From: Mesorhizobium australicum WSM2073 | GTDB taxonomy: Bacteria > Pseudomonadota > Alphaproteobacteria > Rhizobiales > Rhizobiaceae | NCBI RefSeq assembly: GCF_000230995.2 | Contig: NC_019973.1 | Coordinates: 4,478,001 to 4,542,000, forward strand | Length of the DNA stretch: 64,000 bases | Reading direction: 5' to 3' | Shown: in pieces, positions 10,317 through 19,047 of the stretch | Layout of the letters: the number at the start of each line of letters is the position of its first letter | Numbering within the stretch: the stretch's first letter is position 1 | Program-made: the position numbers and the translations under genes | Notes under the pieces: model-generated | Seen by the model: the letters and a program-made list of their open reading frames with translations, nothing else | Databases searched by the model: none | What the model was told of the DNA's origin: nothing

Positions 10317-11585
10317 TCACCCGTGCGTCACAAACCACTCGTCGAGCTTCGCTTCCAGCGCCTCGACAATCGTCTCGTCGTCCAGTTCCTCGATCACCTC
10401 GGCGACGAAAGCCTTGACCAGCAGACCGCGCGCGCTCTTTTCGTCGACGCCGCGCGCCATCAGGTAGAATAGATGGTCGTGGTCGATCTCGGTCACCGTC
10501 GCGCCGTGGCCGCAGACGACGTCATCGGCGAAGATTTCGAGCTCCGGCTTGGTCGAGAACTCGCCATCGTCGGACAGCAACAGCGTGTTGCAGGCCATCT
10601 TGGCGTTGGTCTTCTGCGCATATTGATGGACGTTGATGCGGCCCTGGAAGACGCCACGCGCCTTGCCCGTCACCACGTTGCGGACGATCTCCGTCGAGGT
10701 CGTGTGCGGCACGGCGTGGTCGAGCACCATGGTCACGTCAGTGTGGGTGTCGCCGGCGAGCAGGTTGATGCCGCGCAATCGGAAGTCGGCGCCCTCACCT
10801 GTCGTCTTGACCATGATCTCCTGGCGCACAAGCTTGCCGCCGGCGTTCATGACGAACAGCGTCAGTTTCGCGTTCTTGCCGATATGGGCCTTGAACTGTG
10901 CCAGATGCGTCGCCGTCTCCGGCTGCTCCTGCACGATCAGCCACGTTACCTCAGCACCTTCGCCGAGCACGAGTTGGCTGACCGAACTGGTCAGCGCCGC
11001 GCCCTCGCCCGCCTGACGCTCGACGATGACGGCCTTGGCGCCGGCGCCGACGCGAACGGCCAAGCGCACATGGGTCTGGCCGCCGGCCTGCAAATTCTGC
11101 AGCTCGATCGGCTTTTCCAGTTCGGCGCCATCGGCGATGTCGACAAAGTAGCCGTCGGCGACGAAAGCCGTGTTCAGCGCACCGATGGCATCGTCATTGC
11201 CATAGGGATCGAGGCCCGGCGCGATGCTGCCGTCGGTCAGCTTTTCCGACAGGCGCTGGACGCTGACGCCCTCGACAATTGGCGCCTTGGCGCTCGATGC
11301 GCCGTTCAACAGGCTCAGAACCGTCGAACCGTCGACGATTGGCGCGATGGCTTTCGCCGCGGCGGCCGGGTCGAACTCCGGCACCGCGTTCAAAAGACGG
11401 CGCAGGTCGGTATAATGCCAGGATTCGATGCGTCGCGTCGGCAAGCCATGCTTGATCGCTTCGATGGCATCGTCGCGCTTCAGCATCACCGCGCCGTCGC
11501 CCGGCAACAGCGACAGCCGGTCGCCGAACGCGTCGATCAACGCTGTCTCGGCCGGTGTGCGCTGCGGTTGTGTGTGCATATTCAT
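10317..11585 (-). CDS. sufD: Fe-S scaffold subunit SufD
   Basis: Component of the SufB-SufC-SufD scaffold complex, 422 residues. The C-terminal beta-helix and the conserved NARVHQYAQKTNAK-like stretch (here GRINVHQYAQKTNAKMACN), the PELEIFADDVVCGHGATV motif and the last helical ARGLLVKAFV region are typical SufB/D-family features. The start ATG-AAT-ATG at 11585 is preferred; an in-frame extension of 13 residues exists. sufC ends 40 bases upstream, sufS begins five bases downstream. Confidence 0.95.
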   Translation of the reverse strand: MNMHTQPQRTPAETALIDAFGDRLSLLPGDGAVMLKRDDAIEAIKHGLPTRRIESWHYTDLRRLLNAVPEFDPAAAAKAIAPIVDGSTVLSLLNGASSAKAPIVEGVSVQRLSEKLTDGSIAPGLDPYGNDDAIGALNTAFVADGYFVDIADGAELEKPIELQNLQAGGQTHVRLAVRVGAGAKAVIVERQAGEGAALTSSVSQLVLGEGAEVTWLIVQEQPETATHLAQFKAHIGKNAKLTLFVMNAGGKLVRQEIMVKTTGEGADFRLRGINLLAGDTHTDVTMVLDHAVPHTTSTEIVRNVVTGKARGVFQGRINVHQYAQKTNAKMACNTLLLSDDGEFSTKPELEIFADDVVCGHGATVTEIDHDHLFYLMARGVDEKSARGLLVKAFVAEVIEELDDETIVEALEAKLDEWFVTHG

Positions 11586-11625
11586 CAGCTTTGCCCCGTC
11601 TTTTGGCACAAAATGACCTGGCATC

Positions 11626-12381
11626 TCACGCGGCTTCGCCGATCACGCCGGCATAGCCATTGGCTTCGAGGTCGAGCGCCAGGGACTTGTCGCCCGACTT
11701 GATGACCTGGCCCTTGTAGAGCACGTGCACGCTGTCGGGCACGATGTGCTCGAGCAGGCGCTGATAGTGGGTGATGACCAGGAATGCCCGGTCCGGCGCG
11801 CGCAGCGCGTTGACGCCGTCGGAGACGATCTTCAGCGCATCGATGTCGAGGCCGGAATCGGTCTCGTCGAGCACGCAGAGTTTCGGCTCCAGAAGCTTCA
11901 TCTGCAGGATCTCGGCACGCTTCTTCTCGCCGCCGGAGAAGCCGACATTGAGCGGCCGCTTCAGCATCGCCATGTCCATGCTGAGCGAGGCGGCGGCTTC
12001 CTTCACGCGCTTGAGGAATTCCGGGATTTTCAGCGGCTCTTCACCACGCGCCTTGCGCTGCTCGTTCATGGCCACCTTGAGAAATTCCATGGTCGCGACG
12101 CCCGGTATCTCCATCGGATACTGGAAAGCGAGGAAAATTCCTGACGTAGCGCGCTCGGCCGGATCCATTTCGAGGATCGACTGGCCGTTGTAGAGGATGT
12201 CGCCCTCGGTCACCTCATAGTCCTCGCGGCCGGCAAGGATGTAGGACAGGGTCGACTTGCCCGAGCCGTTCGGGCCCATGATCGCGGCGACCTCGCCGGC
12301 TTTCACCGTCAGGTTCAGGCCGCGGATGATCTCGGTGCCGTCATCGACGATGCGAGCATGCAGGTTCTTGATCTCAAGCAT
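11626..12381 (-). CDS. sufC: Fe-S assembly ATPase SufC
   Basis: ABC-type ATPase that drives rearrangement of the SufBD scaffold; 251 residues, soluble. Motifs in order: Walker A GPNGSGKSTL, Q-loop FLAFQYPMEIPGV, signature FSGGEKKRAEI, Walker B LCVLDETDSGLD and the switch His in VITHYQRLL. The E-T-D after Walker B is characteristic of SufC rather than transport ATPases. It lies between sufB (31 bases away) and sufD. Confidence 0.97.
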   Translation of the reverse strand: MLEIKNLHARIVDDGTEIIRGLNLTVKAGEVAAIMGPNGSGKSTLSYILAGREDYEVTEGDILYNGQSILEMDPAERATSGIFLAFQYPMEIPGVATMEFLKVAMNEQRKARGEEPLKIPEFLKRVKEAAASLSMDMAMLKRPLNVGFSGGEKKRAEILQMKLLEPKLCVLDETDSGLDIDALKIVSDGVNALRAPDRAFLVITHYQRLLEHIVPDSVHVLYKGQVIKSGDKSLALDLEANGYAGVIGEAA

Positions 12382-12412
12382 TCTTTGTTTCCTGAATATT
12401 TATCTGGGCTGG

Positions 12413-13930
12413 TCAGCCCACCGAGCCTTCCAACGAGATGCCGATCAGCTTCTGCGCCTCGACGGCGAACTCCATCGGCAGTTGCTGGATGACGTCCTTG
12501 ACGAAGCCGTTGACGATCAGCGCGATGGCTTCCTCCTCGGGGATGCCGCGCTGCATGACGTAGAATTTCTGGTCCTCGGAAATCTTCGACGTCGTCGCCT
12601 CATGCTCGAACTGCGCCGTCGAGTTCTTGGCTTCCATGTAGGGCACGGTGTGGGCGCCGCACTGGTCGCCGATCAGCAGGCTGTCGCAGTTGGTGAAGTT
12701 GCGGGCGTTGGTTGCCTTGCGGTGCGCCGAGACCTGGCCGCGATAGGTGTTCTGCGAGAATCCGGCGGCGATGCCCTTGGAGATGATGCGGCTCGACGTG
12801 TTCTTGCCGAGATGGATCATCTTGGTGCCGCTATCGACCTGCTGGTAGCCGTTCGACACGGCGATCGAATAAAACTCGCCCGAGGAATCGTCGCCGCGAA
12901 GGATGCAGCTTGGATACTTCCAGGTGATCGCCGAGCCGGTTTCGACCTGGGTCCACGAAATCTTCGAACGGTCGCCACGGCAGTCGCCGCGCTTGGTGAC
13001 GAAGTTGTAGATGCCGCCCTTGCCCTCGGCGTCGCCGGGGTACCAGTTCTGCACGGTCGAATATTTGATCTCGGCATCGTCGAGCGCGACCAGTTCGACC
13101 ACCGCGGCGTGAAGCTGGTTCTCGTCGCGTTGCGGCGCCGTGCAGCCCTCGAGATAGGAGACGTAGGCCCCCTCCTCGGCGATGATCAGCGTGCGCTCGA
13201 ACTGTCCGGTGTTCTTCTCGTTCATGCGGAAATAGGTCGACAGCTCCATCGGGCAGCGCACCCCCTTCGGCACGAAGACGAAGGACCCGTCCGTGAATAC
13301 GGCCGAATTCAGTGTGGCGTAGTAATTGTCGGAGGTCGGCACGACCGAGCCGAGATATTTCTTCACCAGTTCGGGATGCTCGCGGATAGCTTCCGAGATC
13401 GAGCAGAAGATGACTCCGGCCTGCGCCAGTTCCTTTTTGAAGGTGGTGACGACGGACACGGAATCGAACACGGCGTCGACGGCGACGCGGCCCGACTTGT
13501 AGACGTTGTCGCTGGCTTCCTCGAACTCCGAGGCGTCGGTCTTCTGGACGCCTGCGAGGATCTCCTGCTCCTTCAACGGAATGCCGAGTTTCTCGTAGAC
13601 TTTCAAGATCTCAGGATCGACGTCGCTGAGCGAAGTCGGTCCGGGCGTGCTCTTGGGCGCCGCGTAATAGTAGATGTCCTGGAAGTCGATCTTGGGGTAG
13701 TTGACGCGCGCCCAGGTCGGCTCTTCCAGCGTCAGCCAGCGCCGATAGGCTTCGAGGCGCCATTCCAGCATCCAGGACGGTTCGTCCTTCTTGGCCGAGA
13801 TGAAACGGATAATGTCTTCGCTCAGGCCCTTGGGAGCCTTGTCGACGGCGATCTCGGTCTGGAATCCGTATTTGTATTGGTCGACGTCGATCTTTCGGAC
13901 CCGATCGATCGTGTCCTGCACAGCAGGCAT
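12413..13930 (-). CDS. sufB: Fe-S scaffold subunit SufB
   Basis: Core scaffold on which the Fe-S cluster is built with SufC and SufD; 505 residues, the normal alphaproteobacterial size. The central stretch contains the Cys-rich [19 protein letters not shown] region, [19 protein letters not shown], the conserved [16 protein letters not shown], and [16 protein letters not shown] at the C-terminal end. The long sequence is intact. It follows iscS after 217 bases that hold a hairpin, so sufB may have its own promoter or be expressed by read-through. Confidence 0.97.
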   Translation of the reverse strand: MPAVQDTIDRVRKIDVDQYKYGFQTEIAVDKAPKGLSEDIIRFISAKKDEPSWMLEWRLEAYRRWLTLEEPTWARVNYPKIDFQDIYYYAAPKSTPGPTSLSDVDPEILKVYEKLGIPLKEQEILAGVQKTDASEFEEASDNVYKSGRVAVDAVFDSVSVVTTFKKELAQAGVIFCSISEAIREHPELVKKYLGSVVPTSDNYYATLNSAVFTDGSFVFVPKGVRCPMELSTYFRMNEKNTGQFERTLIIAEEGAYVSYLEGCTAPQRDENQLHAAVVELVALDDAEIKYSTVQNWYPGDAEGKGGIYNFVTKRGDCRGDRSKISWTQVETGSAITWKYPSCILRGDDSSGEFYSIAVSNGYQQVDSGTKMIHLGKNTSSRIISKGIAAGFSQNTYRGQVSAHRKATNARNFTNCDSLLIGDQCGAHTVPYMEAKNSTAQFEHEATTSKISEDQKFYVMQRGIPEEEAIALIVNGFVKDVIQQLPMEFAVEAQKLIGISLEGSVG

Positions 13931-14115
13931 AAGCGTTCTCCATCCACGCCGGGGTCAAGGCCCGACAGTTTTCAAACTATGGCACCGCCAAATGGACACC
14001 GAGCAGCATCCGCGGCAGCGTAAGTTCAATATAGTGCGCCTCGACCGGAAATTCACCCGGCCAGCATGAAACGCACGGCTCTACCAGGCCGAAAGGCCCA
14101 AATCCGTTTTTCTCA

Positions 14116-14140
14116 AGCATCGGATTCTCCGTCCGATGCT
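14116..14140 (-). terminator. Stem-loop between iscS and sufB
   Basis: Perfect 9-base arms AGCATCGGA / TCCGATGCT with a 7-base loop, starting 7 bases past the iscS stop on the minus strand, followed by TTGAGAAAAACGG. The tail is T-poor, so it could be a weak terminator, an mRNA-stabilising hairpin or an intergenic repeat rather than a full stop. It would set different levels of iscS and sufBCDS-T-A. Confidence 0.5.
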
Positions 14141-14147
14141 CCAACCG

Positions 14148-15308
14148 CTAGGCGGCCTTCTCTCTACCCGCCCGACGCGCGGCAATGCTTGCCAGCGCGG
14201 TGCGGAACAGTTCGATGTCCTCGGCGGCGGTCGCGGCACCGACCGAGACGCGCAGGGCGCCAAGGCTGTCGCCGTGCCCCATGGCTTTCAGCACATGGCT
14301 CGGCCCGACCTTGCCCGACGAGCAGGCGGATCCGGCGGAAAGCGCCACGCCTGCCAGATCGAAGGCGATCTGGGCGGTTTCGGCTTTTACGCCGGGAATA
14401 GCGAAGAATGTCGTGTTGGCAAGCCTTGGCGCGCCCGTTCCGAAGATTTCCACGTCCGGCACCAGCGTCTTCAGGATGGCTTCGGCCTCATCGCGACGCT
14501 GCCGCACGGCACCGACGGCCTTCAGTCCGGCCAGGGCTTCTCGTGCAGCGGCGCCAAACCCGGCAATGCCAGGCAGGTTCTCGGTGCCGCCACGGTGGCC
14601 TTTTTCCTGGCCGCCGCCATTGATCAGCGGCGTCGGCATCATCAGGTCGGCCGCGGCGACGATGGCACCGGCGCCCTTGGGGCCGCCGATCTTGTGTGAG
14701 GATAGAATTGCATAGTCGGCGTATCCAGCCGCCATGTCGATCGAGACGCGGCCAGCGGCCTGCACGGCATCGACGACAAGAATGCCGCCCTCCGCCTTGA
14801 CGATTTCGGCAATGCGATCGATCGGCTGGATGACGCCGGTTTCGTTGTTGGCGGCATGGATCGCCACCAGCGGCAGGCCGTCGGCCTTGTCGTGGCCGGC
14901 GAGCGCCGCGGTCAAGGCGTCGAGGTTGACGATGCCATCGGCGTCGACACCGATCCGCGTTACCTGGCTTGCCGGGAAACGTCCGCCATTCAGCAGGCAC
15001 GGATGGTCGGCCTCGCACACGTAGAGCCGGCTCATGCCAATGGCGCCGCGCCCCATCCGCCAGTCCGGCGTCAGAAGCGCCGAGGCGGCCTCGGTCGCAC
15101 CCGAAGTGAAGACGACATGTTCGGCCTTGCCGTTGACCAGTGCCGCCACGTCGCGCCTGGCATTGTCGACGAGCCTGCGCGCGGCGCGCCCCTCGGCATG
15201 GACCGAAGAAGGGTTGGCCGCATCAAACGCCGCGACCATGGCCTCGCGCGCCGCTGAAAGCAGCGGCGCACTGGCATTATAGTCGAGATAGGCGCGTCTC
15301 GCGGCCAT
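14148..15308 (-). CDS. iscS: Cysteine desulfurase (IscS/NifS-type, class I)
   Basis: PLP enzyme releasing sulfur from L-cysteine. Of the 386 residues, SSHKIGGPKGAG carries the PLP lysine and LSAGSACSSGKV the catalytic Cys on the long mobile loop of class I enzymes; ANNETGVIQPI and HRGGTENLPGI are also conserved. It is the first gene of the suf operon and makes this operon encode two desulfurases of different classes. The start is taken at 15308 (MAARRAYLDYN); an in-frame ATG at 15338 is possible. An Irr-box-like palindrome lies 134 bases upstream. Confidence 0.92.
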   Translation of the reverse strand: MAARRAYLDYNASAPLLSAAREAMVAAFDAANPSSVHAEGRAARRLVDNARRDVAALVNGKAEHVVFTSGATEAASALLTPDWRMGRGAIGMSRLYVCEADHPCLLNGGRFPASQVTRIGVDADGIVNLDALTAALAGHDKADGLPLVAIHAANNETGVIQPIDRIAEIVKAEGGILVVDAVQAAGRVSIDMAAGYADYAILSSHKIGGPKGAGAIVAAADLMMPTPLINGGGQEKGHRGGTENLPGIAGFGAAAREALAGLKAVGAVRQRRDEAEAILKTLVPDVEIFGTGAPRLANTTFFAIPGVKAETAQIAFDLAGVALSAGSACSSGKVGPSHVLKAMGHGDSLGALRVSVGAATAAEDIELFRTALASIAARRAGREKAA

Positions 15309-15441
15309 TTTTGTCCAGTTCTTCCCGTCAGAAGCCATTCCGCCGACGTATGGCGTTATTTCCTTGAAATTCCAAGGCAAGCCGTCCTATTTACGCGGCT
15401 TGCGGCGAGGGCGACCGGGCGATTGCGTTTCGGCCACCCAG

Positions 15442-15458
15442 TTTTGAACAATTCTAAA
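15442..15458. promoter_or_regulatory. Putative Irr box (iron control element)
   Basis: TTTTGAA-CAA-TTCTAAA, which on the other strand reads TTTAGAA-TTG-TTCAAAA: a 7-3-7 palindrome with one mismatch. The rhizobial Irr operator, as I recall it, is TTTAGAA-N3-TTCTAAA, and suf operons are known Irr/RirA targets in Rhizobiales. The site lies between the divergent iscS (minus) and hydrolase (plus) genes. A plus-strand promoter-like pair TTGAAC-N17-TATGAA overlaps it (15445-15473), so a bound regulator could affect both directions. Confidence 0.5.
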
Positions 15459-15562
15459 CTAGCTTCTATGAAGACGCTCGCCCTGCGTCAAGGTCTGTGG
15501 AAGCGGGGCCAGAGGAACAGTTTTCCGAGCACCGCGCACTTGTATGTCACGTGGAGTATTTC

Positions 15563-16237
15563 ATGCCTGAGGTCATTTTCACCGGTCCGGCCGGCCGCCT
15601 TGAGGGACGCTACCAGCCCTCGCGAGAAAAGAGCGCGCCGATTGCCATCGTGTTGCATCCGCACCCGCAGTTCGGCGGCACGATGAACAACAAGATCGTC
15701 TACGACCTCTTCTACATGTTCCAGAAGCGTGATTTCACCACGCTGCGCTTCAATTTTCGCGGCATCGGCCGCAGCCAGGGCGAGTTCGACCATGGCACCG
15801 GCGAGTTGTCGGACGCGGCGGCGGCACTCGACTGGGTGCAGTCGCTGCATCCGGATTCCAAGAGCTGCTGGGTCGCCGGCTATTCCTTCGGTTCGTGGAT
15901 CGGCATGCAGCTGCTGATGCGCCGGCCCGAGATCGAGGGCTTCATCTCGATCGCACCGCAGCCCAACACCTATGATTTTTCCTTCCTGGCGCCCTGCCCG
16001 TCTTCGGGCCTGATCATTCATGGCGACGCCGACAAGGTGGCGCCGCCGAAGGATGTGCAGGGCCTGGTCGACAAGCTGCATACGCAGAAGGGCATCACCA
16101 TCACGCAGAAGACCCTGCCCGGCGCCAACCACTTTTTCGCCAACGACGCCGATCTCTTGATCGAGGAATGCTCCGATTATCTCGATCGACGGCTGGCGGG
16201 AGAATTGTCCGATCCGAGGCCGAAGCGGCTGCGTTAA
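15563..16237 (+). CDS. Alpha/beta hydrolase (COG2945-like)
   Basis: 224-residue serine hydrolase of the compact alpha/beta type. HPHPQFGGTMNN supplies the oxyanion region, GYSFGSWIG the nucleophilic Ser, HGDADKVAPP the acidic residue and GANHFF the catalytic His. No signal peptide or lid insertion is visible. Substrate unknown; members are usually annotated only as predicted alpha/beta superfamily hydrolases. The ATG at 15563 starts directly before the first beta strand (MPEVIFTGPAGRLEG); a longer frame from 15497 is not family-like. Confidence 0.85.
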   Translation: MPEVIFTGPAGRLEGRYQPSREKSAPIAIVLHPHPQFGGTMNNKIVYDLFYMFQKRDFTTLRFNFRGIGRSQGEFDHGTGELSDAAAALDWVQSLHPDSKSCWVAGYSFGSWIGMQLLMRRPEIEGFISIAPQPNTYDFSFLAPCPSSGLIIHGDADKVAPPKDVQGLVDKLHTQKGITITQKTLPGANHFFANDADLLIEECSDYLDRRLAGELSDPRPKRLR

Positions 16238-16320
16238 GACATCAGGCCAGGCGTGTTCGCGGGGCTATGGGCGGGCGGGCAATGTCCGCCTCGCCATATG
16301 CTGCGGTACGGTCCGGCAGC

Positions 16321-17142
16321 TTATTTTTCCGGGGCAATAAGCCGGAACGATGATTTGCGGACCGGCAATCCTGAAGCTGCCGGCCGGAAGATGAAACCGA
16401 GCCTGGCAAAGACCAGTCCGCACGCCAGCGCGAAGGCACAGCCGAGGCCGAAGCCGGCGACGGTGTCGCTTGGATAGTGCGCGCCGACGAAGACCCTGGT
16501 CGAGGCGATGCAGCCCGTCACCACAAGGGCGATATACCAACGCCGCGGAAACAAAAGCAGCAGGATACCGAACACGGCGCCCATCGTCGTGGCGTGGCCG
16601 GACGGAAAGCCAGCAAAGCGCGCATCGAAGGCAAAGGGGTGCAGTGCAAGGACGCCAAAATCCTGGAAGTAGAGCGGGCGCGCCCTGCCAATGGCATATT
16701 TCAAGACATTGACGGTCAGGCCCGACAGGCCAACGGCGCTCAGCACCAGAAAAGCCAGACAAGTCCAACTGTAGACCAGCATCAGCGCGCGCCGCGAAAG
16801 GCTTCGCCAATCCGTCAGATTGGCCGCGACAAGCAGAAGCGCGGACGGGATGAGATACCAGCCGCCCAGTCCGAACTGTGTGAAGAATTCGGCAAGCCTG
16901 GCGGCACCCGCCGACCATTGGCCATGGGCTACCCCCGCCGGCGTATCGAGACGAACAAAGGCGGCTGCCGTCAGAAAGACCCAGACCAGTCCCCACGCCC
17001 ACCATGAGATGTTGGGATAGCGAGCGGGCCGAACGGCGAGGCGCCGCCTTGCGATCCGCAGGGTGTCGCGAAAATTGTCGAGGGACCGGCGTCCTATCCC
17101 GAGGAGGGAGCTGGTAACTGGTGGGCGTGATTTCACGAGCAT
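16321..17142 (-). CDS. PAP2-family membrane phosphatase
   Basis: 273-residue integral membrane phosphatase. All three PAP2 motifs are present: KYAIGRARP (KX6RP), FPSGHAT (PSGH) and SRVFVGAHYPSD-like (here TRVFVGAHYPSDTVAG), with about six hydrophobic segments. Such enzymes remove phosphate from lipid phosphates such as undecaprenyl-PP, phosphatidate or lipid A at the periplasmic face. It starts 31 bases after the end of the GT-C glycosyltransferase gene, so both are probably co-transcribed and act on the same lipid-linked substrate (inference). The motif-3 Ser is replaced by Thr. An earlier start at 17235 would overlap the upstream gene. Confidence 0.88.
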   Translation of the reverse strand: MLVKSRPPVTSSLLGIGRRSLDNFRDTLRIARRRLAVRPARYPNISWWAWGLVWVFLTAAAFVRLDTPAGVAHGQWSAGAARLAEFFTQFGLGGWYLIPSALLLVAANLTDWRSLSRRALMLVYSWTCLAFLVLSAVGLSGLTVNVLKYAIGRARPLYFQDFGVLALHPFAFDARFAGFPSGHATTMGAVFGILLLLFPRRWYIALVVTGCIASTRVFVGAHYPSDTVAGFGLGCAFALACGLVFARLGFIFRPAASGLPVRKSSFRLIAPEK

Positions 17143-17173
17143 TGGAAACTGGACTCTGTCATCGACCCAGCCG

Positions 17174-18817
17174 TCATTGGGCCACACGATAAAGGCCGAG
17201 CGACAGTTTGTCTCCCGACGAATAGTTGAGGCCATCGATTTCAGCGACGCGGTTCACCGATTTGCCTCGCACCGACAGCATGCCATTCAGCTTCTGCTCA
17301 TCCCCGATCGGGGCCAGCCCCAAGGCACAGGCAGGATCGGCGAGCAGGTGCTCCGCCACGCCTCCGACATCGGTCAGCACCGTTTTCGTGCCGACCAGAA
17401 ACACCAGGCTCGGCTCCTGATACCGCGCCGAGGCCAGCACCGTTGTGTCGCATGCCTGGTTGGCAAGCACGGCTTGCCTGATCGCCGGGCTCAGCCACAT
17501 CGGCTTCAGCGACGGCGCGATGACCCCGAACAGCAAGGCATAGGTGATGCCCGCGCAGGCGGCGGTGGCTCCAATGCGAGGCAGCGGCACCTGCAACTGC
17601 CTGGAGAATGCGAGATAACCGGCGCCCAGCGCTGACGCTGCCGCAGGAATGCTCCACCAGGAGAAACTGTGCGTAAGGTAGATCGGTGCCCCGATACAGA
17701 CCGCCGCCAGCCCGAGGCTGACCACCACCAGACCGAACGCGGTCGACCACCACAACCACTGCTGCCAGCGCTTGAGCGGCGCATTGGCGTCCTGCGGCGA
17801 CAACGTCAGCAGCCAGCCGATCAGCAGCGCCATGCCGGGATAGGCCGGCAGGACGTAATGCGGCAGTTTGGTCGGGATGAGTTCGAACACCAGCCAGAAC
17901 GGAATGTACCATGCCAGGCAAAAGCGCAGCCTGAAATCGTCGCGCACACGATTGAGGGCCTGCAGGCCGGCGCCGACCGCGATCAGGCCGAACGGCCACA
18001 TGAACAGCGAATAGGTCAGCATGTAGAAGCCGGGCGGCAGGCCGTGCGATTCCTCTCCGGACGCGACCTTGTTCAGCATATCCTTGCCGACGGCTTCCTG
18101 AAAAAAGGCGCCGCCGCTCTTCCAGCCGATAAAAGCGACCCAGGGCAGCACGATGAGCAAAACGAGCGCGACGCCGCGCACGAGCTTCAGCTTCAAAAGC
18201 CAGCGCCAGTCGCGTTCGAAAGCAAACAGCGCGGCCGCCGTCAGCAGTGACAGAAGCGGGGCCACGGGTCCCTTGATGAGGATCCCGACGCCTTGCGCGA
18301 ACCAGAATATCCACGGCAGATGGCCGGCCACCGGCTCGTTGCGGCGCGACGCCAGGTAGACTTGCGCCAGCGCGCCCTGCGCGGCCACGCAGCAGGCCAG
18401 AAGCATGGCGTCGGTTTTGGCGTCGCGTCCCTCGAACGCGGTTGCGAAGATCGCCGCCATCATCAGGCCGGCGGCAAGGCCGGCATTGGCGCCGAACAAT
18501 TTTGTGCCCGTCCAGCCGATGCCTAGGACAGCGAGCGCGATTCCGAGCATCGAGACAAGGCGGTACACCCAGATCGGTGCGGCCGCGCCCTCGCCGCTCA
18601 ATGCGACGGCAGCCGATTGCAGCCAGTAGATGCCGATCGGCTTCTTGTAGCGCGAGACATCCTGGAAGCGGATGTCGATATAGTCGCCGGTTTCGACCAT
18701 CTGCTTGGTCGCCTGGACAAAGCGGGACTCGTCGCGGTCGATCGGCGGAAGGCTCGCCAAGCCGCTGAAACTCATGACCAAGCTGAACAGAAAGAGGAAG
18801 AGGTAGTTTCTGTTCAT
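17174..18817 (-). CDS. ArnT/PMT-like GT-C glycosyltransferase
   Basis: 547-residue multi-pass membrane protein of the GT-C fold (dolichyl-phosphate-mannose mannosyltransferase / ArnT family). The first transmembrane helix is followed by the periplasmic acidic motif in PPIDRDESRFV, then DVSRYKKPIGIYWLQ, the loop typical of ArnT-like lipid A sugar transferases. These enzymes use a polyprenyl-phosphate sugar donor in the periplasm. The acceptor is not known here; the partner PAP2 phosphatase would fit recycling or modification of a lipid carrier. The ATG at 18817 (MNRNYLFLFLF) begins just before the first helix; longer N-terminal readings are not hydrophobic. Confidence 0.85.
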   Translation of the reverse strand: MNRNYLFLFLFSLVMSFSGLASLPPIDRDESRFVQATKQMVETGDYIDIRFQDVSRYKKPIGIYWLQSAAVALSGEGAAAPIWVYRLVSMLGIALAVLGIGWTGTKLFGANAGLAAGLMMAAIFATAFEGRDAKTDAMLLACCVAAQGALAQVYLASRRNEPVAGHLPWIFWFAQGVGILIKGPVAPLLSLLTAAALFAFERDWRWLLKLKLVRGVALVLLIVLPWVAFIGWKSGGAFFQEAVGKDMLNKVASGEESHGLPPGFYMLTYSLFMWPFGLIAVGAGLQALNRVRDDFRLRFCLAWYIPFWLVFELIPTKLPHYVLPAYPGMALLIGWLLTLSPQDANAPLKRWQQWLWWSTAFGLVVVSLGLAAVCIGAPIYLTHSFSWWSIPAAASALGAGYLAFSRQLQVPLPRIGATAACAGITYALLFGVIAPSLKPMWLSPAIRQAVLANQACDTTVLASARYQEPSLVFLVGTKTVLTDVGGVAEHLLADPACALGLAPIGDEQKLNGMLSVRGKSVNRVAEIDGLNYSSGDKLSLGLYRVAQ

Positions 18818-19047
18818 CGCGGGAGCTTTCCGGATCTGATCTGCGGGACGACCCCGTCGCGGCGTGCGGGCGCTGCCCTTGCGCGGCGCCTCATTACGCC
18901 AGCGGCATGGATGAGGCAAGGATTCGCAAATGCCATCCGCGCCGGCCGCAAAACCGGATTCCACTTTTGCTGATCGCGCTTGGGTGCTAAACGCGCGCGT
19001 TCACATAAGCCCGCGCTGGACGGGCACACGCTTTCGGGAAAGAAACG

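Noticed and set aside
8641..10467. 608-codon plus-strand frame opposite sufT and sufS
   Set aside because: Antisense shadow; both minus-strand genes are fully conserved with catalytic residues.
12257..14023. 588-codon plus-strand frame opposite sufB
   Set aside because: Antisense shadow of sufB, no domain or start signal.
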